From: Glycomyces harbinensis
Lineage (GTDB): Bacteria; Actinomycetota; Actinomycetes; Mycobacteriales; Micromonosporaceae
Length of the DNA: 64,000 bases
Assembly (NCBI RefSeq): GCF_900101745.1
Contig: NZ_FNAD01000018.1
Location: 79,906 to 143,905, forward strand
Direction of reading: 5' to 3'
Notes under the pieces: model-generated
The model's database searches: none
Told to the model about the DNA's origin: nothing
What the model saw: the letters and a program-made list of their open reading frames with translations, nothing else
Shown here: positions 1-8,074 of the stretch, one piece after another
How positions within the stretch are numbered: position 1 is the first letter of the stretch
Layout: each line of letters opens with the position of its first letter
Translations under genes and position numbers: made by a program

Positions 1-98
1 ACGCCGATGATGGCCAGCCAGAGCAGGCCTTCAAGAGCGAACCCGACTATCGCGAGTATCGCCCAGGCTACGAGCAGAATCAAAATGACGGTCAACAT
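1..98 (-). CDS. Small hydrophobic membrane protein, 5' part only
   Basis: Reading leftward from an ATG at 98, the frame is open to the window edge and gives 32 residues that are almost all hydrophobic (begins MLTVILILLVAWAILAIVGF). This is the pattern of the roughly 50-60 residue 'hydrophobic proteins' common in actinomycetes, with one membrane helix already complete and a second beginning. No stop is reached, so the C-terminus lies outside the window. Function is unknown. It is divergent from the gene at 263. Confidence 0.5.
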   Translation of the reverse strand, partial: MLTVILILLVAWAILAIVGFALEGLLWLAIIG

Positions 99-262
99 AC
101 TTCAATCGTACGCCTTGTTTCCTGCTTGACATGCGATTACGCAGAGGAAACTCGTTTCCGCAATTGATGATTCTCTATGTTAATCAGGATGTCGGATGAA
201 TCTGACAGACTCGCGGAGTCTCGTCATTGTCGTCACGATGATCAGCAGCGAAGGGGAATCAT

Positions 263-907
263 ATGAGCCGGCTTCTCAGGGTCCAGAACTTCACCGTCTC
301 GCTGGACGGATTCGGAGCAGGCGAGGGTCAGGCCCTCGAGCGGCCGTTCGGTCACGCCGACCCTCGGGAACTGATGTCCTGGGCCGGTGCCACGGCGAGC
401 TGGCCCAACCGCACCGATTCCGGTGGGAGCCGCGGACTCGACGACTACTTCGCGCGCGACTTCGCCAACAACATCGGCGCGGAGATCATGGGCCGCAACA
501 AGTTCAGCCCCCAGCGCGGCCCCTGGGAAAACCACGACTGGCAGGGCTGGTGGGGCGAGGAGCCGCCCTTCCACACCCCCGTGTTCGTCATGACCCACCA
601 CCTGCGTCCCTCGTTCACGCTGTCGGACACCACATTCCACTTCACCGACGGCGACCCGGCCGCGGTCCTCGAACAGGCGCGAGAGGCGGCGCAGGGCAAG
701 GACGTCCGGCTCGGCGGCGGCGCCACCACGATCCGGGAATTCCTCGACGCCGACCTGGTCGACACCATGCACGTGGCCGTCTCGCCGGTCGAACTCGGCT
801 CCGGGGTCCGGCTCTGGGATTCACCCGACGAACTGCGCGACCGGTTCCACCTCGAGATCGTGCCCAGCCCGAGCGGCGTGACGCACCACCTGTTCTGGCG
901 AAAGTGA
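263..907 (+). CDS. Dihydrofolate reductase family protein (RibD C-terminal type)
   Basis: A 214-residue protein of the dihydrofolate-reductase/RibD-C superfamily, which uses NADPH to reduce pteridine-like or other heterocyclic substrates. It has the family layout: an N-terminal strand followed by SLDGF, a central MGRNKF segment matching the 'mGr.ty' motif, VFVMTHH, and the glycine-rich GGGATTIREFLDADLVD motif that binds the cofactor phosphate. Length is normal for the stand-alone actinobacterial members. The start is supported by AAGGGG six bases upstream. It is a single gene closed by a palindrome at 928-949. The real substrate cannot be told from sequence; members are often annotated as DHFR although they do not replace folA. 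Confidence 0.85.
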   Translation: MSRLLRVQNFTVSLDGFGAGEGQALERPFGHADPRELMSWAGATASWPNRTDSGGSRGLDDYFARDFANNIGAEIMGRNKFSPQRGPWENHDWQGWWGEEPPFHTPVFVMTHHLRPSFTLSDTTFHFTDGDPAAVLEQAREAAQGKDVRLGGGATTIREFLDADLVDTMHVAVSPVELGSGVRLWDSPDELRDRFHLEIVPSPSGVTHHLFWRK

Positions 908-927
908 CCCGAATCGATTGGGGGGTA

Positions 928-949
928 GGTGGGACCGGCCGGTCCCACC
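928..949. terminator. 22-bp perfect palindrome after the DHFR-like gene
   Basis: GGTGGGACCGG is followed directly by its reverse complement, 21 bases after the stop of the gene at 263-907. The transcript could form a strong hairpin with a minimal loop. There is no T-run, as is common for actinomycete terminators. The rest of 950-1112 shows nothing I recognise. Confidence 0.5.
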
Positions 950-1112
950 GATCGGCCGGCCCCGTGGGAGAGCTTAAGGTTCCGGACATTCCGGACGCTG
1001 GATCAACACGCGGGCGCTTTCCGCGTTCCGGTCGCACCACCGGGCTCCTTCGCCCCCGACCGTGCGTGGAAATCGGTTGCACCTCACTGCCGCACCCGGT
1101 TGAATACGCGGT

Positions 1113-2483
1113 GTGGAACCCGCACAGGTAGCTCGAGAACTCGGCCTCGGACCGTTGCTTGGACCGGTGTCCGTGCTCAAAGCCGATGAGCCGTACCCGG
1201 TCTGGAAGCTCACCACCGATTCGGGCACCTGGGTGGTGAAGGTCGACAAGCCCTGGGGCGATTACGTTCACGGCCTCGCCGATCAGTCCGGGCAACTGGA
1301 GGCCGCAGCCTGGCGGGCCGGGGTCTCCATGGCCGAACCGCATCTGGTCGATCCCGACTCCGACCTCGTCTGGCGCCCGATCGGCGACGACCTCCTGGCC
1401 AGGGCCACGAGATTCGTCGAGGGCGCGCATCCGGCGCTCCCGGCCGACCCGTCGCTGGCGCGGTGGGCGGGCGGAACCATCGCGGCGCTCGAACGGCTCG
1501 CGATACCCGCCGACCTCAAGGGCGACTTCGACTTCACCGTCCACTCCATGACCGACTGGGACGAATGGCTCGACCAGGGCGTGGACCTCGGCGTCATCGA
1601 CGGCCCCGCCGCGCGGACGCTCAAGGACTGCGCCGAGCGGACCTACGAACTGCTCGACGCGGTCATTGCCGCGCCGCCGGTCAAACTGACCATGCACCGC
1701 GACTTCTCCTCGGACAACATCATGGTCACCGCCGAGGGTCCGGTCCTGCTGGACTTCGACAGCGCCGGCCCGCAGGCTCCCTGGTGGGAGCTGGTGTCCG
1801 TCGCGTTCTCCTTGGCCGGACCCGCACTCGGCGTCGTGCCGCCCGAGCGGGCGAGCGTCGAAGCCTGCGTCGAGGGCTACCTTGCGGCGGGCGGGCGGCT
1901 CGGGCCGACCGACGAGTCCGCGTTCGTCGGCACGCTAGCCGGCCGCCTCTCGAGCACGGCCTACGAACTGTGGCGAGCCTGCGGCCACCGCGGCGGCAGC
2001 GCCGAACTGCAAGCGCAGTTCGGCGGCCTGCTCAGAGCCTCGATCCCGGCACTGCACCACCAACTCGACGCGACCGCCGAATGGGCGTCCTGGCTGCGAG
2101 GCCGACCGTCCGGCTTACCGCGGCGCGGACCGGTGCCGCCGCAGCATCACCAGCTGAAACGTCGCGATCGCCAAGCCGGCGGCCAGCGCGACGCCTCCCT
2201 TGACCACCGACCAGTGCCAGCCGTAATCGGCCGTATAAGCCGTCGGGCGCTCGGCCTCGACATCGAGCCGCACGTCTTCGATTGCCTCCGGCATCGGGTC
2301 GGAACGCTCGATGCGCTCGCCCTTCAACTCCACGTCCTGCTCGGTGACCGTGCCGTCGGCGCCGGTGAACTCGCCGATCAGCGCGCAGTCCTCCTCGCAG
2401 GCGTCCCTGGAGGCGGGAGTGAACGTCCCGACCGGGCCCTCCTCCAGCGTGCGGCGGCCGTCCACGCCCTCGGCGATCAGTGA
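1113..2483 (+). CDS. Aminoglycoside phosphotransferase (APH) family protein with antisense 3' extension
   Basis: The first roughly 330 residues are an APH/choline-kinase-fold protein. They hold a catalytic loop with HRD at residues 195-197 (D197) and N202, and the Mg-binding DFD at 214-216. Such kinases phosphorylate small alcohols or antibiotics; the substrate is unknown. I chose GTG at 1113. The odd part is the end: homology-like sequence finishes near base 2120, but the frame stays open to 2483. The last ~120 codons are rich in Arg, His and Gly and lie wholly antisense to the convergent membrane-protein gene (2115-2585). The ancestral stop has probably been lost, by mutation, frameshift or sequencing error, and the tail is a shadow. 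The protein may still be functional. Confidence 0.7.
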   Translation: MEPAQVARELGLGPLLGPVSVLKADEPYPVWKLTTDSGTWVVKVDKPWGDYVHGLADQSGQLEAAAWRAGVSMAEPHLVDPDSDLVWRPIGDDLLARATRFVEGAHPALPADPSLARWAGGTIAALERLAIPADLKGDFDFTVHSMTDWDEWLDQGVDLGVIDGPAARTLKDCAERTYELLDAVIAAPPVKLTMHRDFSSDNIMVTAEGPVLLDFDSAGPQAPWWELVSVAFSLAGPALGVVPPERASVEACVEGYLAAGGRLGPTDESAFVGTLAGRLSSTAYELWRACGHRGGSAELQAQFGGLLRASIPALHHQLDATAEWASWLRGRPSGLPRRGPVPPQHHQLKRRDRQAGGQRDASLDHRPVPAVIGRISRRALGLDIEPHVFDCLRHRVGTLDALALQLHVLLGDRAVGAGELADQRAVLLAGVPGGGSERPDRALLQRAAAVHALGDQ

Positions 2484-2585
2484 GAAGCCGATGCCGAACG
2501 TCAGCAGCAGGACGAACGCGAACAGGACCCACATGAACACTCGGCCTGCGGTGCTCATCGGCTTCGGTGGCTGCTTGGACATCAT
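2115..2585 (-). CDS. Small membrane protein with two terminal helices
   Basis: A 156-residue protein of unknown function. A hydrophobic helix lies at about residues 14-36 (VFMWVLFAFVLLLTFGIGF) and a second near the C-terminus (VVKGGVALAAGLAIATFQLV). Between them is a ~75-residue polar, acidic segment with two cysteines (DACEEDC), probably outside the cell. It ends in basic RRHRSAPR, giving a cytoplasmic tail. Two adjacent ATGs (2585, 2582) are possible starts and neither has a Shine-Dalgarno. A TACAGT box lies about ten bases upstream, so the mRNA may be leaderless. It converges on and overlaps the APH-family frame by 369 bases. Confidence 0.65.
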   Translation of the reverse strand: MMSKQPPKPMSTAGRVFMWVLFAFVLLLTFGIGFSLIAEGVDGRRTLEEGPVGTFTPASRDACEEDCALIGEFTGADGTVTEQDVELKGERIERSDPMPEAIEDVRLDVEAERPTAYTADYGWHWSVVKGGVALAAGLAIATFQLVMLRRHRSAPR

Positions 2586-2693
2586 GATGCGGGGAACTGT
2601 ACTGGGCGCGGGCCAGCAAGGCGACATCGAAACGTTCGGGGCCCGCGAGACCAGGGAGGTGCATGTGACTCCCGATGGTGTAGACACGAGCGC

Positions 2694-3614
2694 ATGGCTC
2701 TCCCCGCTGACATCATCGCCCCGGAACTGATCGAGGTCGCGCCGGGGCACCGGCTCGCGGTGCGGCGGCGCGGCGCGGGCGGCGTGCCGCTCCTGCTCGT
2801 CCACGGGTTCCCGTGCACCAGCCGGATCTGGTCCCACAACATCACCGCGCTGGCCGAGGCCGGATTCGACGTGGTCGCGCCCGACCTGCGCGGTTACGGC
2901 GATTCCGATTTCGCACCCGACGACTACTACGACTTCAACGCGTTCAACACCGACCTGATCGGCCTGCTCGACGTGCTCGGCTGGGACCGCGCCGTCGTGG
3001 CCGGGCACGACCTGGGCGCGATGATCACCATCGACATGGCGACCCGCCACCCCGGCCGGGTCGACCGCGTCGTGATCCTCGACGACTCGATGCCCGACCT
3101 GGACGCGGCCTTCGCGGAGGCGGGCATCCCGCCGAGCCGGCCCAAGCCCGCGGTCTACGACTACCAAGGGCGCCAAGGCCGTCACGCCGACGCGCTGGTC
3201 GCCGAGCTGGACACGCCCGAGCGGCGCCGGCGGTACGTGGGGGAGTTCTACGGCCACCGCATGTGGTGCCCGCCGGACGCCTTCGACGAGGGCGACCTCG
3301 CGTACCTGACCGAGCCCTACGGGGACGCGGCCCGGCTGCGGGCCTCCTTCGCCGACTACGAGGTCGTCATGGGCACCCGCGCGCTGTCGGCCCCGGAGAT
3401 GATCGACCGCCCGGTCCCGCACCGGACCCTGATCCTGATCGGCGCCGACCAGGTGACCCTGGGGGAGCGCATCGAGGAGCGCTGTGCGATCGCGTTCCCG
3501 AACGCGGTGGGCCCGTACTGGATCAAGGGAGCCGGACACTTCATGCCCTGGGAGCGGCCCGAAGTGGTCAACCGGGCGATCCGGTCCTACTGCGGCGACC
3601 TCCTGGGGCACTGA
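2694..3614 (+). CDS. Alpha/beta hydrolase, epoxide hydrolase/haloalkane dehalogenase type
   Basis: 306 residues with the alpha/beta-hydrolase fold. The oxyanion-hole motif HGFP is at 37-40. The nucleophile elbow GHDLG at 104-108 places an aspartate (D106) rather than serine, and the catalytic histidine lies in GAGHFMPWE near residue 282. An Asp nucleophile with HGxP is typical of epoxide hydrolases, haloacetate and haloalkane dehalogenases, which form an ester intermediate with the substrate carbon. There is no signal peptide, so it is cytosolic. TAGACA ends seven bases before the ATG and no ribosome site is present, which suggests leaderless translation. The substrate is not predictable; epoxide or haloacetate hydrolysis are both possible. 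Confidence 0.85.
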   Translation: MALPADIIAPELIEVAPGHRLAVRRRGAGGVPLLLVHGFPCTSRIWSHNITALAEAGFDVVAPDLRGYGDSDFAPDDYYDFNAFNTDLIGLLDVLGWDRAVVAGHDLGAMITIDMATRHPGRVDRVVILDDSMPDLDAAFAEAGIPPSRPKPAVYDYQGRQGRHADALVAELDTPERRRRYVGEFYGHRMWCPPDAFDEGDLAYLTEPYGDAARLRASFADYEVVMGTRALSAPEMIDRPVPHRTLILIGADQVTLGERIEERCAIAFPNAVGPYWIKGAGHFMPWERPEVVNRAIRSYCGDLLGH

Positions 3615-3741
3615 CTGCGGGTCGACTTCGCTTGCCGCCGCAGCATTCAGGGACCGGGAGGGGTCCCGGACGAATCCGGATACTTTCGGGATCAGGAAGG
3701 CCAAACGGCCTAACCCTCACATCCACCCCGAAAGGATCACA

Positions 3742-4581
3742 GTGGACAAGAAGAGGAAGCGCCTGATCCGCCTCGGCGCGGGCGTCGCCGCGGGCCTCGG
3801 TGCCGCCGCGATCGCCTGGACCGGCTTCGCGGCCAACGCGGAAGAACCGTCCACCGACGGCGACTTCGAGGTCAAGATCATCGGCGGCGAGCCCGCCGAA
3901 GAGGGTCAGTACCCCTGGCTCGTCGCCCTCGGCACGGCTGGAGAGGGCACCCCCTGGGAGCGCCAGCGCTGCGGCGCCTCGGTCATCACCGAGAACATCG
4001 TGCTGACCGCCGCGCACTGCGTCGAGACCGTCACCGATCCCGAAGACCTCGTGGTCTTCTCCGGCTCGGTCGACCTCGAGTCGGCCGACCTCGTCGAGAC
4101 CTCCGTGGCCGACCTCCACATCGCCCACGACTACGACGACCCGGTCGACTACGCGAACGACTGGGCGCTGCTGCTGCTCGACGAGCCCATCGACGCGGAG
4201 CCGATCGCGATCGGCACCGAGCCGACCGAGTTCGACGTCCTCGAGGTCGCCGGCTGGGGCGAGACCGGTTCGGGCTACCCCACGGTCGCCCGATGGGTCG
4301 AGGTGCCGTTCATCGACGACGAGGCCTGCGCCGACGCGTACCCGGGCGAGACCGACGCGGCCACGATGCTGTGCGCGGGCGACCTGGAGAACGGCGGGAT
4401 CGACTCGTGCCAGGGCGACTCGGGCGGTCCGATCATGGCCCCCGGTGACGACGGCGAACTGATCCTCGCCGGCATCGTCAGCTGGGGCTACGGCTGCGCC
4501 GAGCCCGGGCAGCCGGGCGTGTACGCCGAGGTGGCCGACTTCAACAGCGCGATCGACGACGTCATCGAGGACTGGGAGTAG
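3742..4581 (+). CDS. Secreted trypsin-like serine protease (S1)
   Basis: 279-residue exported protease. A basic N-terminus and hydrophobic stretch (about residues 8-32) form the signal peptide. A short propeptide follows, and the mature enzyme begins at the classical IIGG (46-49). The catalytic triad is visible as H92 in TAAHC, D140 in NDWALL and S227 in GDSGGP. D221, six residues before the serine, marks trypsin-type cleavage after Lys/Arg. Cysteine pairs are placed as in Streptomyces trypsins. The frame is open further upstream, but GTG at 3742 is preferred because GAAAGGA precedes it at good distance. It is a single gene followed by strong hairpins at 4603-4680. Confidence 0.92.
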   Translation: MDKKRKRLIRLGAGVAAGLGAAAIAWTGFAANAEEPSTDGDFEVKIIGGEPAEEGQYPWLVALGTAGEGTPWERQRCGASVITENIVLTAAHCVETVTDPEDLVVFSGSVDLESADLVETSVADLHIAHDYDDPVDYANDWALLLLDEPIDAEPIAIGTEPTEFDVLEVAGWGETGSGYPTVARWVEVPFIDDEACADAYPGETDAATMLCAGDLENGGIDSCQGDSGGPIMAPGDDGELILAGIVSWGYGCAEPGQPGVYAEVADFNSAIDDVIEDWE

Positions 4582-4602
4582 GCTCGCCTGCTCGATCACC
4601 CC

Positions 4603-4680
4603 GCGGCCGGGAGGGTTCGCCCTCCCGGCCGCACGAGGGTCGACCGGCCCCGGACGAGCAAGGGCGCCCGGGGCCGGTCG
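4603..4680 (+). terminator. Two successive hairpins after the S1 protease gene
   Basis: The first hairpin has arms GCGGCCGGGAGGG (4603-4615) and CCCTCCCGGCCGC (4620-4632) closed by a TTCG tetraloop. The second has CGACCGGCCCCGG (4641-4653) pairing with CCGGGGCCGGTCG (4668-4680). Both are perfect and lie just downstream of the protease stop. The remaining spacer to 4871 has a further short inverted repeat (CGCATCGG/CCGATGCG) near 4703-4725 and no recognisable gene. Confidence 0.65.
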
Positions 4681-4871
4681 GCGCACGCCGCGCAGCAGGA
4701 GGCGCATCGGGGAGCCGATGCGGTGCACCCGCAGGCGCATCGGGAGCGAGGAGTCGCAACCGTGCGAGCGCGCACTCTCGCGGCCTCCGGGCGCGACCGG
4801 TTCGACCGTCCGGCACCGGCCCGCACCCGGGCCCGGCAGAATGGGGCCGAGCCCGAGAGAGGACCCGCGCC

Positions 4872-5573
4872 ATGCCGCCCAGCACTCCGCCCGCATCCGG
4901 CGAGACCGCGATCGCCGACCGCTTCGGCGTCTTCGACTGGGTGGCGCTGGCACTCGCGCTGGCCCTGCTCGCCTGGGCGCCCTTCCTGATCGCCGACGTC
5001 GCGGGCGAGACCGTCGAATACCGCCGGGGCGTCCTGGACCGGGAGTCGCCGGGCTGGATCGCCGGGCCGGTCGTCATCGTGCTCGGCCTCGTCTGGCCCG
5101 CCCTGCGGCTGATCCCGCTGGCGCGGCGCATGACGGCGGTCCGGATCGACGCCGAGCGCATCAGGCTCTACGCCGAATTCCCCACCGGAGGCAACTTCCG
5201 CTCGCACCCCGCCGCCCGCGTCGACGCCCTTTGGTCTGATGTGGACCGTCTCGTGCTGTGGCGCCTGCGCGTCAAGCGGTTCGGGTTCATCCCCGGCTGG
5301 CGGCCCCAGCTCGGCGTCGTCACGACCGCCGACCAGTACGGCGTCTCCCAGAAGGAGCCCTCGCGGCGCCAGCGCCTCAGCGAGGACGTGCGGCGCGACG
5401 GCGTGCCGGTTCGCCTGGGCCACATGATGAAGGCCCGCAGCGTCAAGCTCTCCGCGAGCCGCGCCGAGGACGTGGCCGCGGCGGTGCGGCGCGTGGCTCC
5501 GCGCGTCGCGCTCGTGGACGAGCGCAAGGCCGGCACCTCGCCGAATATCGAACCGCCGCGCCTCAGCTCTTAG
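4872..5573 (+). CDS. Membrane protein of unknown function
   Basis: 233 residues. Two hydrophobic segments (about residues 22-44 and 58-80) near the N-terminus are followed by a ~150-residue polar, arginine-rich cytosolic part. This resembles the PH-like/YcxB-type arrangement of two helices plus a small beta domain seen in many actinobacterial proteins, but I cannot name a family. GAGAGAGGA before the ATG supports the start. The last ten bases overlap the convergent reductase gene. The C-terminus (after about 215) looks disordered. Confidence 0.6.
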   Translation: MPPSTPPASGETAIADRFGVFDWVALALALALLAWAPFLIADVAGETVEYRRGVLDRESPGWIAGPVVIVLGLVWPALRLIPLARRMTAVRIDAERIRLYAEFPTGGNFRSHPAARVDALWSDVDRLVLWRLRVKRFGFIPGWRPQLGVVTTADQYGVSQKEPSRRQRLSEDVRRDGVPVRLGHMMKARSVKLSASRAEDVAAAVRRVAPRVALVDERKAGTSPNIEPPRLSS

Positions 5574-6258
5574 CGAGCGCTTCTCGGCGGATCCACTGGA
5601 GCAGCGTCGGATTGTCGGCGGTGGTGATGACACTGACGGTGGCGCGCATGAAGCGGTCGCCGTCGAGCAGGGACAGCATGCTCGCGGCCAGATCCGCTCG
5701 GGCGGTGAACCTGCCGTCGGCGTGGCCTTCGACCACGGTGTAATCGGTGACCGACGGCAGCCCGTAGAGCCCGCTCGGCCGCACGATCGTCCAGTCCAGG
5801 TCGCTGTCGCGGAGCACCGATTCCATGCGCCGCATGTCGTCGTACAGCGTCTTGCCCAGGATTCGGGTGACGTACGGCAGTAGGAGCCGGTTGAAGAAGA
5901 ACCCGCCGTCGGAGAACGCCTGCGGCTCGACCCCGCTCGAACTGACCACCGCGACCCGGCGGACCCCGTGCCGATCCATCGCGGCCACGATGTTGGCCGC
6001 CCCCTTCGAGTAGGTGCTGATCGGCTCCTTCCCGGCGGGCACCCCGAGCGCCGACAACACCGCGTCCTGGCCTGCCACGACGGCGTCGACGGCCGGCGGA
6101 TCGAGCACGTCGGCGCCGGCCACCTTCAGCCGGTCGTGATGCAGCGGAAACGAATCCGGTTGCCGGGTGACCGCTGTGACCTGATGTCCGGCATCGAGCG
6201 CCTGACCGGTCAGCAGGCGGCCGGTGGGTCCGTTGGCGCCGAAGACTGCGATGCGCAT
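5563..6258 (-). CDS. NAD(P)H-binding reductase (SDR, NmrA/YwnB-like)
   Basis: 231 residues with an atypical short-chain dehydrogenase Rossmann fold. The nucleotide-binding loop is GANGPTGR at residues 8-15. A VVSSSGV strand corresponds to the active-site strand, and TIVRPSGLYGLP matches the 'w.ilRPg.l' signature of NAD(P)H-binding epimerase-like proteins. Such proteins are flavin reductase-like or redox-sensor proteins; the substrate is unknown. AAGGAC lies upstream of the ATG. It ends inside the convergent membrane-protein gene by 11 bases. Confidence 0.8.
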   Translation of the reverse strand: MRIAVFGANGPTGRLLTGQALDAGHQVTAVTRQPDSFPLHHDRLKVAGADVLDPPAVDAVVAGQDAVLSALGVPAGKEPISTYSKGAANIVAAMDRHGVRRVAVVSSSGVEPQAFSDGGFFFNRLLLPYVTRILGKTLYDDMRRMESVLRDSDLDWTIVRPSGLYGLPSVTDYTVVEGHADGRFTARADLAASMLSLLDGDRFMRATVSVITTADNPTLLQWIRREALAKS

Positions 6259-6340
6259 GGTGTCCGTCCTTAGGGTCGAGTCCGTCTCACCCGTGACGAA
6301 CCGACCCGGCCATATGTGACCGGGGGCGGACAGCGCCTCG

Positions 6341-7366
6341 CTATCGCTTCCAGGCGTCCATGATCGCGAACATCTGCGCGGTCTTCGCCGGGTCGCGCTC
6401 GACCAGGTCGCCGTGCTCGGAGTCGATGAACGCGGCGTCCACCGCGGCGAGCACGTCGCCTTCGAGTTTCAGCCCGGCGCCGGCGACGTTGTCGCGGATC
6501 TGCTCGGGCCTGGACGCGCCCATCACCGCCGAGGCCACCGTCGGCCGGCCCAGCACCCACGCCAAGGCGAGCTGCGCCACGGACGCCCCCAGCTCCTTCG
6601 CGATCGGGTCCAGGCGCGCCACCGCGCCGAGCACCGCGTCGGACATGTAGCGGCCGACGAACCGCTCGCTCTCCTTTCCGGCGGCCCGGCTCGTCTCGGG
6701 CGGGGCCTGGCCCGGCAGGTACTTGCCGGTGAGCACGCCCTGCGCCAGCGGCGAGAACACGATCTGGCTCAGGCCCGACTCCAGACACTGCGGGACCACC
6801 CGCTCCTCCACGACCCGCCACAGCAGGCTGTACTGCGGCTGGTTCGAGACCAGCGGGACGCGCAGCTCGGTCGCCAGCGCGGCGGCCGCGTCGATCTGCG
6901 GGGCGGTCCACTCCGAGACCCCCAGGTACCCCACCTTCCCCTGGTGCACCAGGTCCGCGAAGGCGACCATGGTCTCCTCCAGCGGCGTCTCCTCGTCGTA
7001 CCGGTGCGCCTGGTAGAGGTCGATGTGATCGGTCCCGAGCCGCCGCAGCGAACCCTCGCAGCCCTCCATGATGTGCTTGCGCGACAGGCCCTTGTCATAC
7101 GGCCCGTCGCCGACGGGCATGCACACCTTCGTGGCCAGCACGACCGATTCGCGCCGCACTCCCGCGAGCGCCTCGCCGAGTGCCCGCTCCCCGGCCCCGA
7201 ACTCGGGCCTGCCGTAGATGTCGGCCGTGTCGAAGGTCGTGATGCCGACGTCGAGCGCCGCGTGCACGCAGTCCGCCGTCAGCGAAGGATCGGCACCGGG
7301 AAGCCAGTTCCCATAGGTGATGACGCTGACCTTGAGACCACTGCCGCCGAGACGCCGATACTCCAT
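6341..7366 (-). CDS. Aldo/keto reductase
   Basis: 341-residue NADPH-dependent aldo/keto reductase of the voltage-gated potassium-channel beta-subunit-like group. Motifs in order: MEYRRLGGSGLKVSVITYGNW at the start, FDTADIYG with the catalytic Asp and Tyr, LATKV with the Lys, DLYQAHR with the His, YLGVSEW, and the cofactor-binding VMGASRPEQIRDN near the C-terminus. The frame extends 66 codons further upstream, but ATG at 7366 has a strong GGGGAGG site and begins exactly where family members begin. It is cytosolic; the substrate carbonyl is unknown. Confidence 0.9.
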   Translation of the reverse strand: MEYRRLGGSGLKVSVITYGNWLPGADPSLTADCVHAALDVGITTFDTADIYGRPEFGAGERALGEALAGVRRESVVLATKVCMPVGDGPYDKGLSRKHIMEGCEGSLRRLGTDHIDLYQAHRYDEETPLEETMVAFADLVHQGKVGYLGVSEWTAPQIDAAAALATELRVPLVSNQPQYSLLWRVVEERVVPQCLESGLSQIVFSPLAQGVLTGKYLPGQAPPETSRAAGKESERFVGRYMSDAVLGAVARLDPIAKELGASVAQLALAWVLGRPTVASAVMGASRPEQIRDNVAGAGLKLEGDVLAAVDAAFIDSEHGDLVERDPAKTAQMFAIMDAWKR

Positions 7367-7617
7367 TGCGGGACCTCCCCGTCGAAACCGATGAACCCGA
7401 GTCACGGTACCCCCCAACGGCTCACCGGCCCGCACGGAAGCGAAACCCCCGTCGGACGCGGCGCATCGGCATGGTGACTTGCGGTTCTCGTTGGCCGATC
7501 GAACCTTATCCGCATTGGGTGAATCGGCCGAGTGGGCCATGCCGCCTGGCCGCCCCTGTGTCAAAGCGAGCTGTTCGGTGGATGCGGAACCAGGTCCCGG
7601 CGGGGTAGAACTGGTGA

Positions 7618-8058
7618 ATGCTCGAACTGAATCCGTCCCTTTGGGATGAAATCGATCTGCCGATGCTCCACCGCATCGTGGCCTTGTTCGACCGTTCCGG
7701 TCCGTTCAACGCCGACTTGCTGGCGCAGCAATTCCGGATCGACCTCGAGCCCCGCGAGATCGCGTTCTCGGCCAAGCGCCTCGCCGACCACGGGTACATC
7801 GAGTCGCAGAACCGCGCGGGCGGGTTCCCCCACACCATCACCAGCATCAGCGACAAGGCCCGCCAGACCCTCGCCGGCCGCCCCGCGCCCCGCGCCGACG
7901 CCTCGGCCCCGTCGTTCGACGAGCTGATTCCCCAGCTCGACGACCTCATGACGAAGGTGACGTCCGCGTTGCGGGCGAACCCGAGCCACCCTGAGGCGCC
8001 GCGCTGGCGCAACCTCGTGGCGGCGGCGACGGACATCAGGGTGGCGCTCTCGGCGTAG
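7618..8058 (+). CDS. Small winged-helix-like protein
   Basis: 146 residues, function unknown. Residues 12-70 look like a winged helix-turn-helix (FDRSGPFNADLLAQQF, then AFSAKRLADHGYIES, a typical recognition-helix and wing pattern). The rest is a polar helical tail with a Pro/Ala linker. It could be a small DNA-binding regulator or a resolvase-like fragment. TAGAAC ends six bases before the ATG and there is no ribosome site, so it is probably leaderless. It shares a divergent 251-base region with the aldo/keto reductase, and converges with the next gene 16 bases away. Confidence 0.55.
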   Translation: MLELNPSLWDEIDLPMLHRIVALFDRSGPFNADLLAQQFRIDLEPREIAFSAKRLADHGYIESQNRAGGFPHTITSISDKARQTLAGRPAPRADASAPSFDELIPQLDDLMTKVTSALRANPSHPEAPRWRNLVAAATDIRVALSA

Positions 8059-8074
8059 GCGGGTCCGCCACGGG

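Noticed and set aside
2586..3704. Open frame on the minus strand continuing upstream of the small membrane protein, opposite the epoxide-hydrolase-like gene
   Set aside because: No domain or signal in this part. The plus strand encodes a clear alpha/beta hydrolase. Only the 3' part (2115-2585) reads as a real protein.
3484..3741. Upstream extension of the S1 protease frame into the hydrolase gene
   Set aside because: The GTG at 3742 has a ribosome site and begins a proper signal peptide. The extension overlaps another gene and lacks a start signal.
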